DNA from: Acidobacteriota bacterium
GTDB lineage: Bacteria > Acidobacteriota > Terriglobia > Terriglobales > Acidobacteriaceae
Length of the DNA: 45,633 nucleotides
Assembly: GCA_028876395.1 (NCBI GenBank)
Contig: JAGWRX010000190.1
Span: 1 to 45,633, forward strand
Reading direction: 5' to 3'
How positions within the stretch are numbered: position 1 is the first letter of the stretch; each line of letters opens with the position of its first letter. Shown here one piece after another: positions 10,388 through 18,043 of this stretch. The notes below the pieces were generated by a model. That model saw only the letters and a program-made list of their open reading frames with translations, was not told the origin of the DNA and ran no database searches. Position numbers and translations under genes: made by a program.

Positions 10388-10412
10388 CTGAAACCACGTT
10401 ATTTGGTTTCAG
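10388..10412. repeat. 9-bp inverted repeat between activator sites and promoter
   Basis: CTGAAACCA / TGGTTTCAG with a 7-nt loop, followed on the plus strand by TGTTTTG. It could be an operator, a weak terminator blocking read-through into the gene, or a DNA-bending site between enhancer and promoter. The sequence does not decide. Confidence 0.5.
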
Positions 10413-10434
10413 TGTTTTGCGCGGTGGAAATTCA

Positions 10435-10450
10435 TGGCGATTGGATTGCT
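10435..10450 (+). promoter_or_regulatory. Sigma-54 (-24/-12) promoter of the exported helical protein gene
   Basis: TGGCGATTGGATTGCT matches the core TGGC-N7-TTGCW exactly, with GG and GC ten bases apart. Transcription would begin near 10461, leaving a leader of about 40 nt that holds the GGAGGA ribosome site of the gene at 10501. An NtrC-family activator is encoded about 0.9 kb away and paired palindromes lie upstream, which supports the call. Confidence 0.72.
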
Positions 10451-10500
10451 GTTACTTGAGCAACTATTGCGAGATAGTGTCGCAGTACCATGGAGGAACC

Positions 10501-11064
10501 ATGAAAGCTCAATCGATTCATCGGATCTTGGTGGGCATCACCGCCCTCGCGTTGGTCTTGCTCATCGGTTCACCCTACGTGTCGGCACAGAAGGCGGATT
10601 CTGATCAGATCTCGAACCTGCTGACTGAAGCCAAGACTCATGCTGTCCAGGCAGAAGATGACAGCGCTACCCTTGAATCATTCACGCGTTCCAATCTCGA
10701 ATGGCGTTCACATGCCATCAAGCTCGAAATGATCAAGACGCATGTCAACGAGATCGGCAAGCTGCTCAAGCAGATGACCGACCTGAGCTCTGAGGGATCG
10801 CCGTGGCAGCAGGAAGCAATCCGGCAGATAGATCCGTTGCTGAGGAGCATGGCCGACAACCTGACTTCTACTATCGAGCACTTGAATGCCAATCAAAGCA
10901 AGGTTCACATGCCGCCCTACCGCGACTACGTGCATGCGAACTTCGAGTTTGCGAGCAGGACAGCCGAAATGATCCGCGACTTTGTTGATTATGACAAGGC
11001 GAAGGCCAGGGCGGATGCTCTCGAACAGAAGCTCGAAATACCTTCAACTGGTCAGAGCGAGTAG
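10501..11064 (+). CDS. Exported all-helical protein of unknown function
   Basis: 187-aa protein with an N-terminal signal peptide: basic MKAQSIHR, a hydrophobic core to about residue 24 and a likely cut after VSA (residue 29). The mature part is predicted helical, rich in Glu, Lys and Leu, lacks Cys, and has amphipathic stretches such as KLEMIKTHVNEIGKLLKQM, suggesting a small helical bundle in the periplasm. I do not recognise the family and see no catalytic or metal motif beyond scattered His and Glu. The start is fixed by GGAGGA ending 3 nt before the ATG. A sigma-54 promoter and paired activator sites precede it, and it converges with the two-component operon at 11353, so a role in the same stress response is inferred. 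Confidence 0.8.
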   Translation: MKAQSIHRILVGITALALVLLIGSPYVSAQKADSDQISNLLTEAKTHAVQAEDDSATLESFTRSNLEWRSHAIKLEMIKTHVNEIGKLLKQMTDLSSEGSPWQQEAIRQIDPLLRSMADNLTSTIEHLNANQSKVHMPPYRDYVHANFEFASRTAEMIRDFVDYDKAKARADALEQKLEIPSTGQSE

Positions 11065-11149
11065 TCGCAATAGAAGTGACTACGGGAACGCCCTCTGACA
11101 ACGATGTGCGTCGGCTGCATGGCGACGAACTCATCCGTCTGCAGTAACG

Positions 11150-11173
11150 GGGAGTGCACCAGGGTGCACTCCC
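11150..11173. terminator. Strong hairpin between convergent genes
   Basis: An 11-bp inverted repeat GGGAGTGCACC / GGTGCACTCCC has only AG at the tip. No T-tract follows on either strand, so it is a terminator-like or 3'-stabilising structure rather than a canonical intrinsic terminator. The rest of 11065-11352 shows no gene. Confidence 0.4.
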
Positions 11174-11352
11174 AATCGTGTCGATGCAGTGTCTCCGCCG
11201 AGAGCTTCGCGAGCGCCAGGGCTAACTGCTGATGTCGCGATGTGCCGGTCTGAGAATGCCTTGCGGAGCTGGAAAGCTGCGGGCATCACCGCACGCCAGT
11301 AGACTGGCACATCCTGACGGGCGTGTGCTCAAAACTATCCGCCGCCACTTAG

Positions 11353-12750
11353 CTATTTATTGTTATTGCCAAGAGCATATTTGGATACCTTGTAACCCAA
11401 ATCGCTGCGCGAAAGGTTCAGGTGCCTGGCTGCCTCAGCCTGCACGCCTCCCGTTGCGACGAGCGCCCGCTCGATCAAAGCAATTTCAATCTGTCCCAGG
11501 ACATCCCGAAGGTCGAGATGCTGTGGCAGGCGTTGTGCAAGCTGTGCGGCGCTCAGGTCTGTTTCCGCCGCAGGTCCGTTCACTGGCGCAGTGTTCAACG
11601 GAAAATCTTCAGGCTGCAACTCGGGTTGCTGTCCCAGAATATGAGCACGTTCCAGCAGGTTGCGCAGCTCTCTGATGTTGCCGGGGAAATGATATTGGCT
11701 CAGTTTGGCGATCGCAGCCTGACTTAGTGGCCGCTGACTCACCTTCATATCCTGGGCGATTCTCGCCGACAGAATGTTACAGAGTCCTGCAATATCTTCG
11801 CGTCGCTCGCGCAAGGGCGGCAGGTGGATGGGCAAGACCGCGAGCCGGTAGTACAAGTCCTCCCGGAACAGCCCTTCCTGCACACGCTCCTTGAGATTGC
11901 GGTGCGTAGCAGCCAGGACCCGCACATCGACGTGCCGTACCTTTGTGGATCCCACGCGCTGAATCTCGCCGTCGGCCAGGAACCTGAGCAATTTTGCCTG
12001 GGCTGCAGGAGACAATTCCGCAACTTCGTCCAGGAAGAGTGTGCCTTCGTGCGCCGCCTCAAACAGCCCGGTCTTCATCTTATCCGCGCCGGTGAAGGAG
12101 CCCCGCTCATGCCCAAACAGCTCGCTCTCAATCAGAGATTCAGCAACCGAGGCGCAGTTGATGGCGACGAATGGCTTGCTCGCTCTCAGGCTGTTCTCAT
12201 GGATGGCTCTGGCAACGAGTTCTTTGCCGGTTCCGGTCTCACCTGTAATCAGAACCGTCGTATCCTTCGGCGCAACGCGGGCAATGGTCTCTCGGATAGC
12301 CCGAATGTTCGCGCACTCTCCAAAAATCTCATCCGGGCCTTTTAGTTTCAGCACCGCCGATTTGAGCACGGCGTTTTCGCGTAACAACGCCGTACGCTCG
12401 CAGGCACGTCTTACCGCTGCCTTTACCGCATCCGGGACAAATGGCTTGGTCAGGAAGTCGAAGGCGCCTTCCCGCATGCTTGCAACTGCAAGCTCCAGCG
12501 TGCCCACAGCAGTAAGGAAAATGACTGAAGCCGTTGGATCGTCCTGCCGGACTGCATGCAGAACGTCGAGTCCGCTGCCGTCGCCCATTTTTTGATCGGT
12601 GATAACAACGTCGAAATCCTCGTTGGCCAGGATGGACTTGGCGTTCAGCACACCCGACGCCTCGACGACTACATGAGAATCCATTTGCAGGTTGGTCGAC
12701 AGGATACGCCGCATGCTCGGTTCATCGTCGACGATCAGCACTTTGCCCAT
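11353..12750 (-). CDS. NtrC-family sigma-54-dependent response regulator
   Basis: 465-aa transcription activator. The receiver (1-120) has the acidic pocket DDE (8-10), phosphoacceptor Asp52 in VVITDQKM and Lys102. The AAA+ domain has Walker A GETGTGKE (170-177), the sigma-54 contact loop GSFTGA (217-222, an Ala-to-Ser variant of GAFTGA) and Walker B GTLFLDE. The C-terminal Fis-type helix-turn-helix lies near 425-458 (VQAEAARHLNLSRSDL). It should couple ATP hydrolysis to open-complex formation on RpoN promoters. It is the last gene of the rubrerythrin/DUF2231/kinase operon, 3 bp after the kinase. Palindrome pairs before this operon and before the gene at 10501 are its likely targets. Confidence 0.93.
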   Translation of the reverse strand: MGKVLIVDDEPSMRRILSTNLQMDSHVVVEASGVLNAKSILANEDFDVVITDQKMGDGSGLDVLHAVRQDDPTASVIFLTAVGTLELAVASMREGAFDFLTKPFVPDAVKAAVRRACERTALLRENAVLKSAVLKLKGPDEIFGECANIRAIRETIARVAPKDTTVLITGETGTGKELVARAIHENSLRASKPFVAINCASVAESLIESELFGHERGSFTGADKMKTGLFEAAHEGTLFLDEVAELSPAAQAKLLRFLADGEIQRVGSTKVRHVDVRVLAATHRNLKERVQEGLFREDLYYRLAVLPIHLPPLRERREDIAGLCNILSARIAQDMKVSQRPLSQAAIAKLSQYHFPGNIRELRNLLERAHILGQQPELQPEDFPLNTAPVNGPAAETDLSAAQLAQRLPQHLDLRDVLGQIEIALIERALVATGGVQAEAARHLNLSRSDLGYKVSKYALGNNNK

Positions 12751-12753
12751 GTG

Positions 12754-14121
12754 CTACTCCTTCTCTTTTCCCTCATGCAGAAGAGCAGAGAGTGTCATGG
12801 AGAAGACGACACGCCCCTCTTGGTTGCAACTGACCCAGAGATCTCCGCCGTGTGCCTGCGCAACGCGGCGCGCGATTGCAAGTCCAAGGCCTGTGCCATT
12901 CGGCTTTGTACTGTAGAATGGTTCAAAAATGTGGGGCAAATCTGAGTCTGGAATGGGCGCGCCGCTGTTCATGATGTTGATCTGCACAAGCGGCCCGGAG
13001 CGAGAGGCATCCAGGGACACCTGACCTGATGCACTGGTTGCCTCAATGCCGTTCAGCACGAGATTCAGGAGCGCCCCTTGTACCTGCGCGGAATCCGCTT
13101 CGATCCGGACCTCCTCCGTCAGGGAAAGAGCTACTGCCACGGATCTGCTTTCGGCGTGGGCCTTGACCACGTCAGCGGTATAAGAAAGCAGGTCACCCAG
13201 GAAGACGGGGCAGCGCTGCGGGGCGGAAGGGCGAGCATAATTAAGAAATTCAGAGGTCAGGCGCGCAAGCCTCTCAGCCTCTTTTGCCGCGATCTGCAAC
13301 ATCTCCTCGCGATCAGCGGGTCCCACGATGGGGTTGGATGCCGTGGCAAGAGAGCTGGAAATCATAGCGACCGGGTTGCGAATCTCGTGAGCGATGTTTC
13401 CGGCAAGCCTGCCAACAGCTGCCAGCTTTTCTTCAACGATGAGCTGTTCCCGAGTAGCCTCCAGCTTAGCCATGTTCTCTGAGAGCCTGGCCTGCTGTCG
13501 CTTAAGCTGAGTCACCAGGAACCACACCAAAAATCCCATCAGGCTGAAAATAACCGAAAGCATTCCGGCTTCAAGGTACTCAGACGCCAGCGGCGGAGGA
13601 TGAACCTGAAAGTAGTGGTGCATCCAGAAGAAGATCACTCCCGTTGCGCCGGCGATCGTAATGGTCGTGGGAACGAGGCCGAAATGATACGCCGCCTGAA
13701 GGATAGGGATGGCCAGCAATACGAAATAAGGAGCATCGTCACGGTCTGTAAGGAAGATGAGTATGATCGCCAGGAGGAATAGTCCCGCGATGGAGAGCGC
13801 CGTTTCAACGCGCAATGTTCCCTCTGTGATTCCACCAGTCTGCCCCTGCAGCCAGATCAACTCCACGACTTTCAGAAAAAAGCTGAAACCAAGGAGCGCG
13901 ATTACCCATCTTGACGGCGTGCCCAACAGGGAGGCAAAGAGCGTATGAAGCAGGAGGAGGATTGCAATTACAAAGAGCGTGAGAACGCAGAAGGCCGTCT
14001 GCTGCTTCTTGAATGACTCCTGCTCCAATAACCTGCGTGAAGGGACATTCACCGTCGTCATGCCGCGCACAGCACCCTTCCCGGAGCCTGTCTCAAACAT
14101 CGCCAGGTCGCGCTTGCTCAA
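12754..14121 (-). CDS. Membrane sensor histidine kinase with six N-terminal helices
   Basis: 455-aa kinase. About six membrane helices fill residues 43-207, in the manner of PilS-type sensors, with very little periplasmic sequence, so the signal is probably sensed within the membrane or through a partner. A short coiled linker leads to the HisKA domain with the phosphorylated His245 in NIAHEIRNPV. The HATPase domain follows, with its N box (NLVLNGIEA) and GTGLGLAIAR. Partner of the NtrC-type regulator 3 bp downstream. A TTG at 14121 is chosen because AAGGA lies 8-9 nt upstream; ATGs at 14100 and 14061 lack this. The DUF2231 gene ends 4 bp before it. Confidence 0.92.
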   Translation of the reverse strand: MSKRDLAMFETGSGKGAVRGMTTVNVPSRRLLEQESFKKQQTAFCVLTLFVIAILLLLHTLFASLLGTPSRWVIALLGFSFFLKVVELIWLQGQTGGITEGTLRVETALSIAGLFLLAIILIFLTDRDDAPYFVLLAIPILQAAYHFGLVPTTITIAGATGVIFFWMHHYFQVHPPPLASEYLEAGMLSVIFSLMGFLVWFLVTQLKRQQARLSENMAKLEATREQLIVEEKLAAVGRLAGNIAHEIRNPVAMISSSLATASNPIVGPADREEMLQIAAKEAERLARLTSEFLNYARPSAPQRCPVFLGDLLSYTADVVKAHAESRSVAVALSLTEEVRIEADSAQVQGALLNLVLNGIEATSASGQVSLDASRSGPLVQINIMNSGAPIPDSDLPHIFEPFYSTKPNGTGLGLAIARRVAQAHGGDLWVSCNQEGRVVFSMTLSALLHEGKEKE

Positions 14122-14125
14122 CTGC

Positions 14126-14686
14126 CTAGTCCTTATTCTCGTTCATCACGGTATCGGCTGCAACGGACCGCGCTTCCGGCTGACTTCGAGCGTCAGGAGG
14201 CAACGCATGTACACCAAACTCATGTACGAGCAGGCCGCCCTTATGCGAGGTGTTCACCAGGAACAAGATCCCGACGGAATACAGCACGAGGAATGCCAGA
14301 GGCAGAACAGTCGAGAAAATGCGTGTTTCCTGCCGGCGCAGAATGCGTGGCAGGAAGAACATGCCCAACAGAATTGCAGAAAGACCCGAAAAGATGAGCC
14401 TGGTTTCCGAGGCCAGGTCCTCGTGGGAAGCCAACACCGAATCGACTGGCCCTCCTCGGTCCGCCAGCTCACCGGCCGCCTTTCCCGTTGACGCGGCGAT
14501 GAACAGACTCGCAGTTCCAAGAAGAAGCACAATTAACGCGGCGATCAGGAAAGGCCTGCCTTTGGGAGGCGTCAGGACCGCGCTGAGTCCAATGAAAAGC
14601 GGGCACAGAAAGAGCAATGCAATCGGAAAGTGGATGATGAGCGGATGCAGAGAGTCCCATGTGGGTATTGGCGGAAGTTCAAACAT
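14126..14686 (-). CDS. DUF2231 membrane protein
   Basis: 186-aa membrane protein with the family opening HPLIIHFPIALLF (about residues 14-26) and four hydrophobic segments. His residues occur in the first helix (HPLIIH), in the central loop (ASHEDLA) and in NTSHKGGLLVHEFGV near the C-terminus. Such paired His in a four-helix membrane protein would suit haem or metal binding, but that is inference; the family has no established function that I know of. The ATG at 14686 is chosen over frames reaching 14755 because AGGAGG lies 7 nt upstream. It sits between rubrerythrin and the kinase and could be the redox or metal sensor feeding the kinase. Confidence 0.85.
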   Translation of the reverse strand: MFELPPIPTWDSLHPLIIHFPIALLFLCPLFIGLSAVLTPPKGRPFLIAALIVLLLGTASLFIAASTGKAAGELADRGGPVDSVLASHEDLASETRLIFSGLSAILLGMFFLPRILRRQETRIFSTVLPLAFLVLYSVGILFLVNTSHKGGLLVHEFGVHALPPDARSQPEARSVAADTVMNENKD

Positions 14687-14751
14687 GTGGCGCCTCCTGA
14701 CTGCGAGAACTAAGGTCCGCCGCCCAAGCTGCCGGCGGACCTGTGTCTGAG

Positions 14752-15384
14752 TCACGCGACCTTTTCAAATTTTCCCTTGGGCGTGAAGCACGATGGGCAT
14801 TTCTCCTGGGGCAGGGTGCGAGCCGTAAAGCCGCAGGTCGGGCAGACATAAAATGCCTCGCTCTTGCTGCCCTTCAGCTGATCAAGCGAGTTCAGGGCCT
14901 CTGTGTACAGTTTCGCGTGCTCCGCCTCGGCGGTCTTTGCGAAGTTGAGACTCTTCACTGCATCCCGGTTCCTGTCGAGCTTCGCCTTCCGCAGGAAGTC
15001 CGGATACATGACGTCGCGCTCGTAGGTCTCTCCCTTGATCGCAGCCTGCAAGTTTTCCCGCGTTGATTTCACGTCAGGGGCGTCGATCTTTGCTTGCGGA
15101 ACGGCACCCATTGTCTTGATGACTGCGGCATGGTTGGAGGCATGAATTTCTTCCGCCCGAGCCGCCGCTCTGAACATGCTCGCGACCTGACCATAGCCTT
15201 CTGCATCGGCTTTGTTGGCAAAAGCAAGGTAGCGGGCATGGGCATTGCTCTCGCCGTTGAACGCTGCCTGCATGTTGTCGAGAGTAGTGGGTGCCGCCAT
15301 AGCCACTCGGGGGGATACAAGAATTGCCAGGAGGGCGAGCGCGGCCACTGACGTGCCAGCGAATAGGGATTTGATGGGAATCAT
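14752..15384 (-). CDS. Exported rubrerythrin
   Basis: 210-aa di-iron protein expected to reduce peroxide. A signal peptide (MIPIKSLFAG, hydrophobic core, AMA cut near residue 30) is followed by a ferritin-like four-helix domain. Candidate iron ligands are Glu45, the EEIH group at 78-81, Glu119 and the EAEH group at 153-156. A C-terminal rubredoxin-like knuckle has Cys181, Cys184, Cys196 and Cys199. Rubrerythrins are normally cytoplasmic, so the signal peptide is notable. The ATG at 15384 is preferred over 15399 because AAAGGA precedes it at good spacing. It is the first gene of the operon with DUF2231, kinase and sigma-54 activator, the next gene starting 65 bp on. Confidence 0.9.
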   Translation of the reverse strand: MIPIKSLFAGTSVAALALLAILVSPRVAMAAPTTLDNMQAAFNGESNAHARYLAFANKADAEGYGQVASMFRAAARAEEIHASNHAAVIKTMGAVPQAKIDAPDVKSTRENLQAAIKGETYERDVMYPDFLRKAKLDRNRDAVKSLNFAKTAEAEHAKLYTEALNSLDQLKGSKSEAFYVCPTCGFTARTLPQEKCPSCFTPKGKFEKVA

Positions 15385-15440
15385 TTCGTTTCCTTTCATG
15401 CACGGCCTTAACTTTGGAAACCGCGCTTCTGCACGAATTG

Positions 15441-15457
15441 GTGCATGTAGCCATCCA
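15441..15457 (-). promoter_or_regulatory. Weak candidate sigma-54 promoter of the rubrerythrin operon
   Basis: On the minus strand TGGATGGCTACATGCA keeps GG and GC ten bases apart, with T before GG, TGC at -12 and A after it, but departs from consensus at the bases after GG. The start would be near 15431, giving a 47-nt leader. Its main support is the pair of palindromes at 15531-15567, at nearly the same distance as in the stronger 10435 promoter. Confidence 0.35.
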
Positions 15458-15530
15458 CTCTCGAAATGATTGTAAGATGCTGTGAATGAACGGGTAAAAT
15501 CAGATCCCAATCGAGAGCCGGCGGATAATT

Positions 15531-15546
15531 GTCCAAATCGTTCAAC
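15531..15546. promoter_or_regulatory. Proximal 16-bp palindrome before rubrerythrin
   Basis: GTCCAAATCGTTCAAC fits GTCMAA-N4-TTKGAC with two mismatches. Its centre is 95 bp from the -12 GC of the candidate promoter, 11 bp (one helical turn) more than in the 10501 control region. Candidate autoregulatory site of the NtrC-type regulator. Confidence 0.45.
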
Positions 15547-15551
15547 AAAGT

Positions 15552-15567
15552 GTCAAAAAAATTGGAC
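15552..15567. promoter_or_regulatory. Distal 16-bp palindrome before rubrerythrin
   Basis: GTCAAAAAAATTGGAC fits GTCMAA-N4-TTKGAC fully and begins 21 bp from its partner at 15531. The same element in the same paired arrangement occurs at 10335-10372. Confidence 0.5.
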
Positions 15568-16039
15568 ACCGCGGATGAGGTTGCCAGATATAGCGTCTAT
15601 CACGGACTGGCCAGCGCGTTCATGTCGTCACTTAGGACATGCAACGGCTATCGGGTCGAGAGGCAATGCGCAAGGAGGGAAGTCTCTGACCTGCGCGTCG
15701 GCCTGCACCGAACCGATCCGGAGTCAGGACGCAATCCGCGCTCAACGAACAACCTGAAACGGGTTGGGATGATCGTCGCGAGCAAACGCACGCACCGGTT
15801 CGTTGCCAGGTCAGCTAGCTGTCGACTTTTCTCACATTAATTGGATAGAGCGGCTAAGACGCTTGAGGAGAAGTTGGACAGCCGCCAGGACAAATTCGTG
15901 GACAGAGACAAGGGACTTGCAGTGCTGCGTCACGTCCGATAACATATATTCTGTATAGTAAAAACGTGGGTAACTGCTTTGAAGAGAACTACGTAAGCTG
16001 TTCTCCTGGAAGAGGTTCCCTGCAATCTATTGCGCTTCC
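15568..16039. other. Gene-poor region
   Basis: About 470 bp with no supported gene. Open frames present (for example 15529-15840 plus) resemble no family and lack ribosome sites. A 33-codon charged frame starts at a TTG near 15840, also unsupported. A 6-bp hairpin GAGAAC / GTTCTC at 15984-16005 lies beyond the DUF151 stop and could end the minus-strand miaB operon. AT-rich promoter-like sequence occurs near 15942-15960 without a gene to serve. Confidence 0.4.
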
Positions 16040-16528
16040 CTACATCTTGTACCGGCCTAGATCCTCGTCATTCAATCCTTCGAGCCAGCCACGCAGCTGC
16101 TCTGCGGTGGGTCCTTCGGGCGGCCCTGACGTGTTGAGCTTGGCCGATTGCATGACTTGTTCCGCGACGTAGATCGGACAATCCGCTCGTAACGCCAATG
16201 CGATCGCGTCCGAAGGCCGCGCATCCACTACGAGCGGCTCATCTCCCTGACGAATCCACAAGGCTGCGAGAAATGTATCGTCCCTAAGCTCTGTAATGAC
16301 AACGCGTTCCAGCTCTCCATTCATATAATGGATGAGATTTTTGGTCAAGTCGTGTGTCATCGGTCGCGGAGCGGTGGCCTTCTCGATCTCGATGGCGATG
16401 GCGTTCGCCTCAAAGATGCCAACCCATATGGGCATCACGGCATCCGAGGCTACGTCTTTGAGGACAACGATGGGCATGTTGGTTGCGGGGTCCATCATTA
16501 AACCGCGTATTCTCACCTCGATATCCAT
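16040..16528 (-). CDS. Bifunctional nuclease family protein (DUF151)
   Basis: 162-aa soluble protein beginning MDIEVRIRGLMMDPATNMP, with the family signatures LPIWVG-like MPIWVGIFEANAIA and DARPSDAIALALR. Members are described as acting as RNase/DNase in plants; the bacterial role is unclear. A short C-terminal extension follows (PPEGPTAEQLRGWLEGL). The ATG at 16528 is fixed by AAGGAGG about 8 nt upstream; longer frames to 16570 overlap miaB. It follows miaB by 25 bp and is surely cotranscribed with it, a pairing consistent with an RNA-related role. Confidence 0.88.
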   Translation of the reverse strand: MDIEVRIRGLMMDPATNMPIVVLKDVASDAVMPIWVGIFEANAIAIEIEKATAPRPMTHDLTKNLIHYMNGELERVVITELRDDTFLAALWIRQGDEPLVVDARPSDAIALALRADCPIYVAEQVMQSAKLNTSGPPEGPTAEQLRGWLEGLNDEDLGRYKM

Positions 16529-16553
16529 GTTTCTTCCTCCTTTGCCACCCTGC

Positions 16554-17873
16554 TTAGACGGCTTCACCAACCAGACTGTTGGGGAACGCGCCTGTAATCC
16601 TCACTTGCGCGTAGCTGCCGGGAGCTGGGGCGATGGGCTGAGCGCAGGTAAAGTTCACCGGTTTGTTCTGACTGCTTCGCCCGGCTACTTGTCCCCGGGC
16701 AGGGTTCATTCCCTCAACCATTACTTCAATGATCTGCCCCAGGTGCTTCGAGTAATTAACCCTTTGAATCTCTCTCTGCCGGTCAAGGAGCACTTGGAGC
16801 CGGTGTGACTTCTCGGCTTCCGAAATGGAGTCAATCATTGTCAGCGCAGGCGTATTGGGCCGGGCTGAGTACTTGAATCCAAAAACGCAATCGTACTCGA
16901 CCTCTGCCAGAAGGTCCATAGTCTCAATGAAATCGTCCGGCGTCTCCCCTGGAAACCCCACAATGATGTCAGTCGAGAGCGAGATCGGTCGCCTGGCCGC
17001 CTTGATCCAACTGATGCGCTCCAGATACCACTCGCGCGTGTATTCCCTTGCCATGAGTTTGAGTACGCGCGATGACCCAGACTGTACCGGCAGATGGACG
17101 TGATCGCAGAGCGTGGGAACGGCGTCGATGGCCTCGACGATGTCGCGGGTGAAGTCGCGGGGGTGGCTGGTGGTAAAGCGGACGCGACGGATGCCCGGCA
17201 CCTGTCCCACGCTTGCCAGCAGCTCGGCAAAGCTCGACTTCCCTTCCGCATCGCGATAGCTGTTCACGTTCTGGCCGAGCAACTGAATCTCGGTATAACC
17301 CATATCCGCGATGCGGCGCGCCTCGGCCAGCACAGAAGATGAACTCCGGCTGCGCTCCTTGCCGCGCGTGTACGGGACCACGCAGTAGGAGCAGAACTTG
17401 TCGCAGCCTTCGATGATCGTGATGTATCCGCGGTAGGGGTTCTGGCGGGCGGTAAACTCCGTCTCAAAAGTCTCGTCGGTCTGCCGGTCGTCCAGGCCGG
17501 TAATGCGCGTTTCGCCTGATTCCAGCCGCGCCAGCATCTCCGGCAGCTTGCGATAGGAGGCGGAGCCGGAAACCAGGGAGACATAGGGCGCGCGCTCGAA
17601 GATCTTCCCGCCCTCCTGCTGTGCCACGCAGCCCAGCACGCCGAACCGCTTGCCCGCCTTGTGCAGCTTCTTGTAGTCGTTGAGGCGGTTGAAGACCTTC
17701 TGCTCTGCTTTGTCGCGGATGGAGCATGTGTTGTACAGGATCAGGCCTGCATCTTCTTCCGACTCGACCTGGCGGTAACCCTGCTGCTGGAGTGTGCCAA
17801 TCACCTTTTCAGAGTCATGGGCATTCATCTGGCAGCCGAAGGTCTCGAGGTAGAAGGTTTTTTCGGTTGCCAT
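16554..17873 (-). CDS. miaB: tRNA-2-methylthio-N6-isopentenyladenosine37 synthase MiaB
   Basis: Radical-SAM methylthiotransferase that adds the ms2 group to i6A37 of tRNAs reading UNN codons. The 439 residues show the three domains in order. The UPF0004 domain has cluster ligands Cys14 (TFGCQMN), Cys50 (NTCSIRD) and Cys82 (GCVAQQ). The radical-SAM core has Cys157, Cys161 and Cys164 (EGCDKFCSYC). A C-terminal TRAM domain starts near residue 370. The start MATEKTFYLETFGCQ at 17873 fits the family; upstream in-frame codons add no conserved sequence. It overlaps nothing and is followed 25 bp later by the DUF151 gene. Confidence 0.95.
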   Translation of the reverse strand: MATEKTFYLETFGCQMNAHDSEKVIGTLQQQGYRQVESEEDAGLILYNTCSIRDKAEQKVFNRLNDYKKLHKAGKRFGVLGCVAQQEGGKIFERAPYVSLVSGSASYRKLPEMLARLESGETRITGLDDRQTDETFETEFTARQNPYRGYITIIEGCDKFCSYCVVPYTRGKERSRSSSSVLAEARRIADMGYTEIQLLGQNVNSYRDAEGKSSFAELLASVGQVPGIRRVRFTTSHPRDFTRDIVEAIDAVPTLCDHVHLPVQSGSSRVLKLMAREYTREWYLERISWIKAARRPISLSTDIIVGFPGETPDDFIETMDLLAEVEYDCVFGFKYSARPNTPALTMIDSISEAEKSHRLQVLLDRQREIQRVNYSKHLGQIIEVMVEGMNPARGQVAGRSSQNKPVNFTCAQPIAPAPGSYAQVRITGAFPNSLVGEAV

Positions 17874-17964
17874 AGCAATTTTGAGTATATCGTGGCGCAA
17901 ATTGAATCGGAACCCCCGATTGCCACTCTGCATAACAGTCACTGCGAAGAATTCGTCAGTCCCA

Positions 17965-18004
17965 TATAATCTCCGATTGGAACAGGGGATATGTTCCCTG
18001 TCCC
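17965..18004 (+). promoter_or_regulatory. TATAAT box with adjacent palindrome before the methyltransferase
   Basis: TATAAT at 17965-17970 would start transcription near 17977. Directly downstream are overlapping inverted repeats, GGAACA / TGTTCC (17979-17997) and ACAGGG / CCCTGT (17982-18001), placed like an operator. No clear -35. The GGAACAGGG-type motif recurs near 42856. Confidence 0.35.
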
Positions 18005-18043
18005 GGCTGGGTTGCCTGTGCATCCCGGCCTGAGGAGCAAGCT

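Noticed and set aside
15529-15840. 103-codon plus-strand frame starting with TTG
   Set aside because: It begins inside the palindrome pair, has no ribosome site and no recognisable domain.
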